Origin: Vibrio pelagius
GTDB lineage: Bacteria; Pseudomonadota; Gammaproteobacteria; Enterobacterales; Vibrionaceae
Length of the DNA stretch: 64,000 bases
Reading direction: 5' to 3'
Assembly: GCF_024347575.1 (NCBI RefSeq)
Contig: NZ_AP025504.1
Coordinates: 1,054,001-1,118,000 of the forward strand
A program made the position numbers and the translations under genes. Positions 17,409 through 28,012 of the stretch are shown here, one piece after another. Every line of letters begins with the position of its first letter. Position 1 is the first letter of the stretch. The notes under the pieces were generated by a model. It made no database searches and was not told the origin of the DNA. It saw nothing but the letters and a program-made list of their open reading frames with translations.

Positions 17409-19421
17409 ATGAAAACGTGTTGCCTGCTTGTTTTAGCAGCTTTAATTTCTGGGAACGTGACTGCTGCGGATCAGTTCTCTTGGTTGAGAGACGATTCTAG
17501 AAGCAGTGAGCGTGTATTGGAGTATCTCAAGAAACAGAACGAGACGACTGATGTGTATCAGAAGACCTTACAGAATGAAATCGAATCGCTACAATCCATG
17601 TGGCGAGATAACCGACCGCAACGTTCAGAAAAACCTTGGCAAGAAATCAATGGCTTAGAATATTCTTGGAATGACTACACACTGTTGTCGCGTGCACCAA
17701 GCAGTGTTGATGCGACCACTGTGATTTTCGATGCCAAACGTCACGCTGCTCAACACGAGTATTATCAAATTGGTGGCTGGAAACTAAGCCCTGACCATTC
17801 CCTACTCGCTATCGCAGAAGATCTTGATGGTTCTGAGCAGTATCAAATTAGCATTGTTGAGCTAGCGACCAATCAAATCACGCCTCTTATCACTGGTGTT
17901 GAGCCATCTATCATTTGGTCGAATGATGGGGAATCACTGTACTTGGTAAGACAAGAACCAAAGACACAGCGACCACATACTTTGGTCAATAAGTCATTGA
18001 AAAGTGGAGTCGAGACATCGCTTTTTCAAGAACAGGAAAGTGCTTGGCTGCTTTCAACCTACCTAACAAGCGATAGGAACTTCGCCGTTGTCCAGAGCAA
18101 CAGCGATAACAGCAGTGAACAACGCTTTCTCGATCTCAACACGGGTGAGTTGTCACCGCCAATTCAGCTGCGCCGAGAAGGCATTGAATACTATGCAGAT
18201 CGTTCTGCCGATCATGTGTACATCAATAGTAATTACCAACGCAAAAATTTCCAGATCTATCGTGTAAGTCGTTCTGATTTTATGAACATAAAGGCTTGGC
18301 ACTCTTTCGGTAATTTTGAAGCGGATGAGGCTATCAACAACTTTCACCTATTCCGTTCCGGTGTTGTGGTTCAAACCAATTTGAAAGGTAAGCAAAAACT
18401 GCACGTTTTTGATGAAAGCGACAAGCTGATAAAGGTTGAAAGCGTCGCTCGTGAAGGCGGTGTTGCTTGGGTAAGCCAAGTGGGAGATTACAGCAGCAAT
18501 AAGCTATATATCCGAAGCATGTCTATGATCCAACCTGGTCTGTGGGAACGTTTCAATACGTTAACGGCAACTCGTGAATCGATAGGGCAAGATGTCTATC
18601 CAAATTATCAAGCAGACATGTATATCACCCAAACTCTGAATGTTGAGAATGATGGACAGGCTGTCCCAGTGACACTCGCTTACCGACAAGATCTTCTGAA
18701 TAAGCAGAGTCCGGTAGTCTTATACGGGTATGGCGCTTATGGAGTCACAATGAAACCATACTTCATGCCACAAACCATCAGCTTACTCGACCGTGGTGTC
18801 ATCTACGCTGTTGCTCATGTAAGAGGCGGAGGCTTTAAAGGTGAACAATGGTATCTATCTGGTAAAGGCATAAACAAATCGAACAGTATCGCTGATTTCG
18901 TTGCTGCAGCTAGAGCACTCCAAAACTTTCAACAAGGCGAACGAGATATATTGGCAATGGGTTCAAGTGCTGGAGGCACCTTAGTTGCAGGAGCCTTAAA
19001 TGAAGCCCCTGAAGTATTTGCTGGCGCTACCCTCAAGGTCCCATTTGTGGATGTGATCAACAGTATGTCGGATGAGACGTTGCCTTTAACTGCTCAACAG
19101 TATGCGGAGTGGGGTGACCCTCATAAAGAGTCTGAACTTTCAGCTATGAGGGCTTATGACCCATATTCCAATCTTTCCAAAGCTGGCTATCCACCTGTTT
19201 TGATCAGTGTTGGTTTCAATGATCGACGGGTTCCCTATTGGGAAGGCGCTAAGTATCAAGCCAAGTTGCAATCTTTGACGACAGCAAGTGGTCCCTACTT
19301 GTTGTCGACCAACTTTAGCCAAGGTCATTCGAGTGATAGACGGCAGTCTTTATCACAACAAGCGTTCGAATACGCATTCCTATTATCACTTACGCATAAA
19401 AATACTAAAGCGGAGCAGTAA
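17409..19421 (+). CDS. Exported prolyl oligopeptidase-family (S9A) peptidase
   Basis: Serine peptidase of 670 residues, oligopeptidase B/prolyl oligopeptidase type. After a typical signal peptide (MKTCCLLVLAALISGNVTA) comes the seven-bladed propeller (about 70-400), then the alpha/beta-hydrolase domain with a complete triad: Ser520 in GSSAGG, Asp605 in GFNDRRV, His640 in GHSS. The propeller of this family admits only short peptides. I chose ATG at 17409, since an upstream in-frame TTG at 17385 would spoil the signal peptide. Most oligopeptidase B proteins are cytosolic; this one should reach the periplasm. It is the first gene behind the Fur box and abuts the TonB receptor gene with no gap. 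Confidence 0.88.
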   Translation: MKTCCLLVLAALISGNVTAADQFSWLRDDSRSSERVLEYLKKQNETTDVYQKTLQNEIESLQSMWRDNRPQRSEKPWQEINGLEYSWNDYTLLSRAPSSVDATTVIFDAKRHAAQHEYYQIGGWKLSPDHSLLAIAEDLDGSEQYQISIVELATNQITPLITGVEPSIIWSNDGESLYLVRQEPKTQRPHTLVNKSLKSGVETSLFQEQESAWLLSTYLTSDRNFAVVQSNSDNSSEQRFLDLNTGELSPPIQLRREGIEYYADRSADHVYINSNYQRKNFQIYRVSRSDFMNIKAWHSFGNFEADEAINNFHLFRSGVVVQTNLKGKQKLHVFDESDKLIKVESVAREGGVAWVSQVGDYSSNKLYIRSMSMIQPGLWERFNTLTATRESIGQDVYPNYQADMYITQTLNVENDGQAVPVTLAYRQDLLNKQSPVVLYGYGAYGVTMKPYFMPQTISLLDRGVIYAVAHVRGGGFKGEQWYLSGKGINKSNSIADFVAAARALQNFQQGERDILAMGSSAGGTLVAGALNEAPEVFAGATLKVPFVDVINSMSDETLPLTAQQYAEWGDPHKESELSAMRAYDPYSNLSKAGYPPVLISVGFNDRRVPYWEGAKYQAKLQSLTTASGPYLLSTNFSQGHSSDRRQSLSQQAFEYAFLLSLTHKNTKAEQ

Positions 19422-21566
19422 ATGAAGCTTTCACCCCTTTCTGCAGCAGTACTGAGTGTACTTGCTGCCAACGTCGTGCACGCCGAATCCGAGGTTTTCC
19501 AGTTTGAGGAAGTCGTAGTTACTGCGAACAAAATCGAACAACCCCTATCTGAAGTGGCTGGTTCAGTAGCGGTAGTTGATGGCGAACAGATCGAAAAAAC
19601 CGGCGCGACCGAGCTTTACGATGTAATCAAAAATGAACCGGGTGTCAGCGTGAGTGGTGGGGCAGGCAGGCCTCAGAATATTACAATCCGTGGTATGACA
19701 GGCAATCGCATTTTAGTGGTTAAAGATGGAATTAAATCTTCGGATGGTTTTGGTGCAAACGACATCAACGACAAAGTAGGCCGTAATTCGTTTGACCTTG
19801 CTGACATAGACAGTATTGAGATTGTTAAAGGCGCAAGCTCTTCGGTGCATGGTTCTGGGGCTATTGGCGGAGTTGTCGTTGTTAAAACGAAACAACCAGG
19901 GGACTATCTTAAAGATAGCGACTTTTACAGCGACGTTTCGGGCACTTATACAGGGGTAAGCGATAAATACAGAGGTTCAACTAGGCTTGCGTTTCGTACA
20001 GGAAGCTTTGAAAGCTTGATCAATCTTGCATATTGGGAAGGAGGAGAAACGCGTAATTACGACGAAAATTTGTACAAACGCGACATTGATGGTGTTAGTG
20101 GTGCTTACACTTTGAATTACTGGGCAGAAGATGATCTTATGTTCAAAGCCAAGGTAGATTACTACAAAGAAAATCTTGGTAGGCAAGAAGGTTTGGCCAA
20201 AATTCAAAAAGATGGTGAGTGGAAAACAGAAGAGTTCGACCAACAAGCTTATACAGAGTCTTACACTGCATATATTGGGGCTGAGTATTTCCCAACAAAC
20301 TCTTGGTTTGAAGAACTCGATACCAAAATTTATTGGCGCAATACAGTAGCCGATGAAGCGGTGAATGCTCTTATTTCGCAAGAGCAAGGTAACATTACTG
20401 CATTTCGTAGATTGATCGACGATCGTCACTTCACAGATGAAGTTATCGGTGCAGATGCTGACTTTATCAGTTCTTTCTCAGGTTTGGGTTTCTCTCATAC
20501 GCTCTCGTATGGTGTGAGCTTCGACACTACTTTTCATGAGCGACCAAGTAACTCACAAATCCTCGACTGGAACGGTCTTACCCAGAAAGATGCAAAACCT
20601 TTTGCGTCTGCGCGATCTTATGTTTTTGCTGCGCATCTTAGAGATGTAATTGAAGTAAATCGTTGGACAATTACAGCGGGCGCTCGCATTGATATCCACC
20701 AAATTACACCAGACTCAGATAGTTCAATTGAAGGGTATAAAGTAAGCGATAAAACCACAGGTGAGTTGTCACCAAGTTTGTCTCTCGCTTACCAAGTTAC
20801 CGATTCACTGAACTCATATATTTCCTATAACCATGGTTTCCGAGCACCGACTTACGACAAGATTTACGGTTACCAGAACCATGATTTCGTGCCGATTACA
20901 CCGTTTGAAATTGTGCCGAACGAAGATCTTGATAAAGAGACCAGCGATTCGTTTGAACTGGGGAGTAAGTTCGACAATGGTCAGACAGTGCTTTATGCCG
21001 CTGTTTTCTATCAAAAATTTGAAGATTTCATTGATATTAAGCAGATAACGTCTTCCCCTGATCTGAGTAACAATGGGATGTATTACAAGCAATATCAGAA
21101 TGTTAGTGGGGTCGAAACCTATGGTTTTGAAGCAACAGCCGCACAACGTTTGAGTGAATCTTGGAGTATCACTACCAAACTGGGCTTTGTTGATGGAGAA
21201 AATGACGAGGGTGAGAAGATCCGAACATTGACTCCATGGGAAGGAAACGTCGCATTGAACTACGACAATGAATCTCTTTCTGCTTACACCATGTTGAATT
21301 GGGCGCAAGCAATGGATGATGTGCCGGAATGTGAAACTGATATTGGTCTAGCTGTAGATTGTGCTACTACGGCTGGTTGGGCAACCGTCGATATGGGCAT
21401 TAGTTATTCCTGGAACTTTGGTCTAGACGTTTCTGCAAACGTCATCAACCTGTTTGACAAAGAGTACATCCGATACCAAGACGTAGCGGGCATCATCGAC
21501 TCCAACAAGCACTACTCTACGGAGCCTGGACGTTACTTCACTGTACAAGCCAAATATCAGTTCTAA
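19422..21566 (+). CDS. TonB-dependent receptor, haem/haemoglobin type
   Basis: Outer-membrane gated channel of 714 residues, energised by TonB. After a signal peptide (about 1-21) comes a TonB-box-like EEVVVTAN, the plug domain (about 45-160; IRGMTGNRILVVKDGI, then VKGASSSVHGSGAIGG), and a 22-strand barrel ending in Phe (KYQF). The FRAP motif at 473-476, a His in the same extracellular loop region (YQNHDF), and a PNEDL motif resemble the FRAP/NPNL signature of haem receptors. The ligand is thus probably haem or a haemoprotein, not proven. Start ATG follows the previous stop directly, so translation is coupled. No tonB, exbB or haem ABC genes lie in the window. Confidence 0.88.
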   Translation: MKLSPLSAAVLSVLAANVVHAESEVFQFEEVVVTANKIEQPLSEVAGSVAVVDGEQIEKTGATELYDVIKNEPGVSVSGGAGRPQNITIRGMTGNRILVVKDGIKSSDGFGANDINDKVGRNSFDLADIDSIEIVKGASSSVHGSGAIGGVVVVKTKQPGDYLKDSDFYSDVSGTYTGVSDKYRGSTRLAFRTGSFESLINLAYWEGGETRNYDENLYKRDIDGVSGAYTLNYWAEDDLMFKAKVDYYKENLGRQEGLAKIQKDGEWKTEEFDQQAYTESYTAYIGAEYFPTNSWFEELDTKIYWRNTVADEAVNALISQEQGNITAFRRLIDDRHFTDEVIGADADFISSFSGLGFSHTLSYGVSFDTTFHERPSNSQILDWNGLTQKDAKPFASARSYVFAAHLRDVIEVNRWTITAGARIDIHQITPDSDSSIEGYKVSDKTTGELSPSLSLAYQVTDSLNSYISYNHGFRAPTYDKIYGYQNHDFVPITPFEIVPNEDLDKETSDSFELGSKFDNGQTVLYAAVFYQKFEDFIDIKQITSSPDLSNNGMYYKQYQNVSGVETYGFEATAAQRLSESWSITTKLGFVDGENDEGEKIRTLTPWEGNVALNYDNESLSAYTMLNWAQAMDDVPECETDIGLAVDCATTAGWATVDMGISYSWNFGLDVSANVINLFDKEYIRYQDVAGIIDSNKHYSTEPGRYFTVQAKYQF

Positions 21567-21575
21567 GGTAGAATT

Positions 21576-23828
21576 ATGAAACTAAAGCCATTAGCAATAT
21601 CACTTGTTCTAGTGTGCGCTCCGATCGTTCAAGCTGCTGAGTGGGACTACCCTTCAGCCAACGTTGTGTTAAACGATCAGGCAGCAGTCAAAAGCTACCT
21701 CGATTCCAATTATTCTGAGTTTGGCGATTTTGTATTTCGCTACAAAACAGAATCGCAGTTAGGCGAGCATTTCAATTTTAATGTTTGGGTCAACGGTGAA
21801 TATCAGCCGCAGCGCACAGTCGTCGTAACTACCGATAAGACACAACGCGTTGTACGCGTATTTAAGAGTTTTGAAGATACAATATTAAGGTCGGGTACCC
21901 CTACCGTGGCTGCCGAATTGGAAGCGCCACGCACTCTTGAAGCGGAAGAGCCACCAACACTGAGCTCGGGAAATTTGGTGAATGTTGATGTATCTCTATT
22001 TGCCCCCGATTTAAGAACGATGCAGCAACAAGAGGCTCCGACATCGACTTGGTCTTTGGTTTCAGAATACCCCCAACCAATCGAATATGTAACTAAGCCC
22101 ATTGAGGTTCTTCAGTCTGGTGGTCGCTATTATCTCTCTAATTCAAGGCTGAACCAGGTTGATATTACCGCGTTGATCACTGTGCCCTCTGACGGAGGAG
22201 AGCCGGTTCGGGACACTTCTGGTTTCTTGAGTTCTGAAGGTGTTCAATCGTTCGATAGTGCTGAAGCCATTGAAAGTGTTCGTTTTGGTGATGATGCCTT
22301 TCCACAAATTATGGCTTTTTATCACCTTGATACGTCTTTGAAGTATCTAGAAAGTTTGTCTTATCAACTATTTGATGATCCGTTGCGCTTTGATGCCAGA
22401 GGGTTATCTCTAGACAACTCATCCTACTATTACGGCCCGCGAGTGGTTACTTTTGGTATTGGCGGAGCTTCACCAGATGCTATTGATTCAGATGTTGTTT
22501 TGCACGAGCTTGGGCACGGTATTCATTACCAAGCCGTACCGGACTGGGCTTACGGTCATACTGGTGCTATCGGTGAAGGTGTCGGTGACTATTGGGCTGG
22601 TAGTGCGAGCTATCGTTCCCAATACTTAGACGCTTCTCGTCGTGGACAAGAGTTCGAGTTGGATACCGTGTTTAACTGGGATGGCTTGTTTGGTGTCCGT
22701 CGTACTACTCGCAGTTTGTGGAATCAGCGCGCGCGCTACTTTGAACGAGCAGAATACCCAGCCCACGTGAGTGTGGGAGGGGAGCTTGGTGACGAACTTT
22801 GGTCAACTCCGCTTTTCCAAGCGTTAAAAGCTGCTGTAGAACGTTATGGCGATGGCACAGATAGCGTTTTCCGTGAGTTCGACGCCATTGTTGTTGAAGG
22901 GCTTTATGGTGTTGGTCGTGGGGTAAAAATGCATGATCTAGCTGAGTCGACAGTATTTGCTGCTAACGCACTGTTTCCAAACAAAGAGTACGCTCAATTA
23001 CTTACTGATAGCTTTAATCAACACAACTTATTGAAGCCTCCTTTTGTGGTTCGCCACGATAATCGCTATATCGGGGAAGGCGATGATGTCACTGTTCATC
23101 TGGCACAAAATGGTCGTCAAGCGACAGTAAAAGGTCAATGGCGACTGAATAATGAGTCGGTTTTCGACATTGATCAAACTGTGTCTGATTCATCAAGTAT
23201 GAGCGTTTCATTGCCTTCTAACTTGGCTTGCGGTGTGCAATTCGATTCTGAAATCTCACTAGACTATCAATTTGGTCAAGATCTAAAAACACACCAATGG
23301 GCCAGTAGCACTAAGTTGGTGAATGGTCTTCCAAAGTTAACCACGCCGCCAACCGTGTCAAATTCAACGCTCCCAGAGCTGGGTGACAAAATTTATGTTC
23401 AAAATTTGTCTGATAAAGAAGTCACGATTGACGACACTTTTGCAGTCTATCTGAATATCGAACATGCCTCGCTCGAAGATCTGTATGTCAAATTGATTTC
23501 TCCTCAAGGTAAGTCGGTGGTGCTACTTAACCACCAATCAAGCAGCAGTAATGGTTTTAAAGGTTATTTCACAGCTCAGTATGACGACGAGTTAAAAGAA
23601 CTTGTCGGTGAGCCGAGCTGGGGAACTTGGCGCCTTGAAATTTCTGATCGTGTTTCAGGAAATTCTGGGGTCTTGAAAGAGTGGGGTGTGAGTCACTTTG
23701 CTCAGTATCAGTGCAACACTGATACCACTAATGAAAGCAGTAGCGGTAGCTCAGGTGGTAGTGGTTCACCTTTGGGTTTGTTGGTCCTGCTAATGCTATC
23801 AATGGTGAGAGTGATTCGCTCTCGATAA
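21576..23828 (+). CDS. Secreted gluzincin metalloprotease with P-domain and GlyGly-CTERM
   Basis: Zinc endopeptidase of 750 residues, exported by a signal peptide (about 1-20). Residues about 20-250 look like a propeptide. The catalytic centre is HELGH at 310-314 with the third ligand Glu334 in EGVGD, a spacing of HExxH-19-E as in thermolysin-like and fungalysin-like gluzincins. A P/Homo B-like beta domain follows (about 600-712), then a Ser/Gly linker and a GlyGly-CTERM tail: SGSP-type motif, hydrophobic helix, basic end (VIRSR). Such tails are cut by rhombosortase and occur on type II secreted, surface-held proteases. The gene starts 9 bases after the TonB receptor. Confidence 0.88.
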   Translation: MKLKPLAISLVLVCAPIVQAAEWDYPSANVVLNDQAAVKSYLDSNYSEFGDFVFRYKTESQLGEHFNFNVWVNGEYQPQRTVVVTTDKTQRVVRVFKSFEDTILRSGTPTVAAELEAPRTLEAEEPPTLSSGNLVNVDVSLFAPDLRTMQQQEAPTSTWSLVSEYPQPIEYVTKPIEVLQSGGRYYLSNSRLNQVDITALITVPSDGGEPVRDTSGFLSSEGVQSFDSAEAIESVRFGDDAFPQIMAFYHLDTSLKYLESLSYQLFDDPLRFDARGLSLDNSSYYYGPRVVTFGIGGASPDAIDSDVVLHELGHGIHYQAVPDWAYGHTGAIGEGVGDYWAGSASYRSQYLDASRRGQEFELDTVFNWDGLFGVRRTTRSLWNQRARYFERAEYPAHVSVGGELGDELWSTPLFQALKAAVERYGDGTDSVFREFDAIVVEGLYGVGRGVKMHDLAESTVFAANALFPNKEYAQLLTDSFNQHNLLKPPFVVRHDNRYIGEGDDVTVHLAQNGRQATVKGQWRLNNESVFDIDQTVSDSSSMSVSLPSNLACGVQFDSEISLDYQFGQDLKTHQWASSTKLVNGLPKLTTPPTVSNSTLPELGDKIYVQNLSDKEVTIDDTFAVYLNIEHASLEDLYVKLISPQGKSVVLLNHQSSSSNGFKGYFTAQYDDELKELVGEPSWGTWRLEISDRVSGNSGVLKEWGVSHFAQYQCNTDTTNESSSGSSGGSGSPLGLLVLLMLSMVRVIRSR

Positions 23829-23861
23829 GCCACAAACTATTAATTAAAAGAAGATAAATCT

Positions 23862-25295
23862 ATGAAGTTACAATATTCTTTCATTGCTGTATCGCTTGCC
23901 CTTGTTGGCTGTGGTGGTGGCTCTGGTAGTGACTCAGCGGCGCCAACTTACGACGTTGCTGGTACTATTCGTGCACAAGGTTCTCTACTTGATACTCCTG
24001 TTTGCATCGATTTAAACCAAAACTTTGTATGTGATAGTAATGAGCCAAGTGCGAAGAGTGACAATACAGGTCAATATTCGCTGAATTCGACAAATAAAAA
24101 CATTCTCAATAGCACCATTCTTGCAGAAGTCGATGCCGGTTCGGGCAAAACACTGCGTATTGCCACTCCGGGTCAAGGTTTAGCAACTGGTAATTCTATT
24201 AATGCAGTTACGACTTTGGTGGCGGGGTTAGTTATCGACGGAAAAACAGTTGCCCAAGCTGATGAGATTGTCAAAGCGCAAGTAGCAAGTGCGGGTGTCT
24301 CGTTGACCGATACAGTGATGTCTGATCCCATGGTAAATGAGCTAACCAATCTTGAGCAGAATACTATTGCACTACTTACTGAGATGAAAGTGGAGGAAAT
24401 GACTCAAGGCGTCGCTCTGGTCGCTAAAAAGTTGAGTTACGAGAACAAATCTCTTGTGTCAGGTTTACTATCAGCGGCTGAAACTACAGCATTTACTCAA
24501 GAGCTATCTCTTGTTGCTGGTCAAACATCAGGCTCGAATGACACGGGTGCAGTGCTGCACTTTGCTGACGGTGCTAGCGACGTTGCGGAAGCTCAGGCAG
24601 ATTACCCTGGCCAGGATGCAGAGTATGGATTTGATATAGACGACCTACAAGCAACAACGGGTGCTGGCTTCAAATTTGTAAAACTTGACGATAAAGGTGC
24701 AGCTTTAGCTGCAGATGCAACGGAGTGGTCATGTACTTTGGACGAAAGAACAGGGCTTATTTGGGAAAATAAGAGTGCTGATACAAACTCAGTACAGTTT
24801 AAAGACCGCACGTTTGTTTACGAGTCAGATACCTTTAAGCCATATTCTGAAGATTTGGCTGCTGTAGGTTGTGTGGCTGCTGGTGATGAAATCTGTTCAA
24901 CGAGCCAGTATGCAGCGCATATTAATCAACAAGCGCTATGTGGTGTAAATGAATGGCGTTTGCCTACCTATCTAGAATTATACGATATATTAGATTTCGG
25001 TGAGACTGAGCGAGACTCTGACGGTGAATTATACGGCTTAAACCATACTTATTTCCCGAATCAAGGAGTAGGAAGTCCTGATATAGAAGCCGGCTCTATG
25101 TGGGTTCATGATTTTAGTTACGTAAATTATTCAGTGCTAGGTGAAGACGCTGCAAAATACTTTGCATTTATCGTAACCAGAGGAGACTACCGAGGCAATA
25201 TTAGTTTTGATCAAATCTACACAGATAAAGCTGATCAAGATAGTGGTACTTCTTACCAATTTCCAATTCGTCTAGTTGCAGTAAAGGGTCAGTAA
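23862..25295 (+). CDS. Lipoprotein with C-terminal Lcl/DUF1566 domain
   Basis: A 477-residue lipoprotein: signal peptide with lipobox LVGC (Cys17), then a flexible GGGSGS stretch. The N-terminal half (about 30-230) begins with a beta-sandwich-like motif (TPVCIDLNQNFVCD) as in carboxypeptidase-regulatory or calcium-binding repeats. The C-terminal half (about 290-477) has the hallmarks of the Lcl/DUF1566 fold: DERTGLIWENK and NEWRLPTYLELYDILDF, with four cysteines likely paired. Lcl domains bind glycosaminoglycans in Legionella Lcl; the role here is unknown. It sits between the metalloprotease and a second Lcl protein, so it may help hold substrates at the surface. Confidence 0.82.
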   Translation: MKLQYSFIAVSLALVGCGGGSGSDSAAPTYDVAGTIRAQGSLLDTPVCIDLNQNFVCDSNEPSAKSDNTGQYSLNSTNKNILNSTILAEVDAGSGKTLRIATPGQGLATGNSINAVTTLVAGLVIDGKTVAQADEIVKAQVASAGVSLTDTVMSDPMVNELTNLEQNTIALLTEMKVEEMTQGVALVAKKLSYENKSLVSGLLSAAETTAFTQELSLVAGQTSGSNDTGAVLHFADGASDVAEAQADYPGQDAEYGFDIDDLQATTGAGFKFVKLDDKGAALAADATEWSCTLDERTGLIWENKSADTNSVQFKDRTFVYESDTFKPYSEDLAAVGCVAAGDEICSTSQYAAHINQQALCGVNEWRLPTYLELYDILDFGETERDSDGELYGLNHTYFPNQGVGSPDIEAGSMWVHDFSYVNYSVLGEDAAKYFAFIVTRGDYRGNISFDQIYTDKADQDSGTSYQFPIRLVAVKGQ

Positions 25296-25296
25296 G

Positions 25297-25863
25297 ATGA
25301 AAAAACTTATTCCGGTATTATCCTTAGCGTTAGTTTCTCAGATGGCTTTCGCAGCTCAAGAATGTTCTGTTGATTTTTCTAAATCTGCGCCCAACACACG
25401 ATACACCTACTCTGATACTGGTATTGTGACAGACCTTAAAACGGGTCTAACTTGGATGCGGTGCCCAGTAGGTACTACATGGGACAAGAGTAGTGAAGCT
25501 TGTTCTGGCGAAGCTGATAAAGTGACATGGCAAAGTGCACTACTTACTGCAAAACAGATTCGCGATGAAAATGGCAATCATGCATTATATGAGTTTGGCG
25601 GTAAAAAGAACTGGCGACTACCGAACATTAAGGAGTTAGTCGCACTAACAGAGCATGCTTGTTATGGGCCCGCGTTGAATGGAACCGCATTTGCGAGTGG
25701 CTATAACCTAGAAGCTGGCGATCTAGCTGGTTATATATGGAGCAGCACTCCACATGGTAATGGTTCACAAGTTATCGCTTTTGACTCTGTCAATGGTGAG
25801 GTCTACGAATACGCACCGTCTAGCACTTTTTCGGTTTTGTTGGTAACCGATGAAGATCAATAA
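25297..25863 (+). CDS. Small exported Lcl/DUF1566 protein
   Basis: A 188-residue protein with a signal peptide (about 1-19, AFA-AQ) and a single Lcl/DUF1566 domain: DLKTGLTWMRC near the start, then KNWRLPNIKELVALTEHAC, and a final IWSSTPH strand. Cysteines pair up at similar places to those in the preceding lipoprotein, so the two are related. It starts one base after the previous stop with AAAGG ahead, and is followed by a strong terminator, so it ends the Fur-box operon. Lacking a lipobox, it should be periplasmic or secreted. Function unknown. Confidence 0.82.
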   Translation: MKKLIPVLSLALVSQMAFAAQECSVDFSKSAPNTRYTYSDTGIVTDLKTGLTWMRCPVGTTWDKSSEACSGEADKVTWQSALLTAKQIRDENGNHALYEFGGKKNWRLPNIKELVALTEHACYGPALNGTAFASGYNLEAGDLAGYIWSSTPHGNGSQVIAFDSVNGEVYEYAPSSTFSVLLVTDEDQ

Positions 25864-25879
25864 GCTGAACGTTACGTGA

Positions 25880-25908
25880 AAGCACCGCCAATACGGCGGT
25901 GCTTTTTT
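25880..25908 (+). terminator. Terminator of the Fur-box operon
   Basis: AGCACCGCC pairs with GGCGGTGCT around a 5-base loop, followed by TTTTTT. It lies 17 bases after the last Lcl gene and before the convergent MCP gene, which it may also serve weakly. Confidence 0.92.
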
Positions 25909-25929
25909 ATGTAAACCTTTCTTTATTCT

Positions 25930-27606
<1,677 letters not shown>

Positions 27607-27900
27607 TTATTATTATTTAATTGTGTTGAAACCGAATTCTAACTAATGAGACTGACACTTCAATCAATAAAAGATTACATTTTGTTATGTGCGATCCGTG
27701 TTGAATTACATTTAGTAATCAATATGCTGATTAATCACTCACTTATATTGATGATTATTGTGAGTTATGCGACATATTACAGAAGAGTGAAAAAGATATG
27801 TAGGTTTAATTGGCTTACTTATTCTAGGAAAGAGTACTTTCGGAACAAAGGCTTAGTAATGAAGTGACAAAAGAGGGGAGTGATATAAAGACAAAAATTT

Positions 27901-27959
27901 CAGTTGTCACATAGGCTTCAATTTACTGAAACACAACTGTCATATTCGAAACTTAAAGT
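27901..27959 (+). promoter_or_regulatory. Pho-box-like sites before pstS
   Basis: Two PhoB-type half sites are visible: GTTGTCAC at 27903-27910 and CTGTCAT at 27937-27943, followed by an AT-rich 4-bp step and AACTTAAA. These resemble the CTGTCAT direct repeats of Pho boxes, set 53 to 110 bases before pstS. Phosphate-starvation induction is thus likely. The remaining 27574-27900 is AT-rich with a chance 73-codon frame and nothing else I can name. Confidence 0.65.
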
Positions 27960-28012
27960 GAGCACCGTTCAAGTAAAACACAACGGCAATAACGCCACTT
28001 AAGGAAATTGTG

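Noticed and set aside
27646..27867. 73-codon frame before pstS
   Set aside because: AT-rich, no ribosome binding site, no likeness, in the promoter region.
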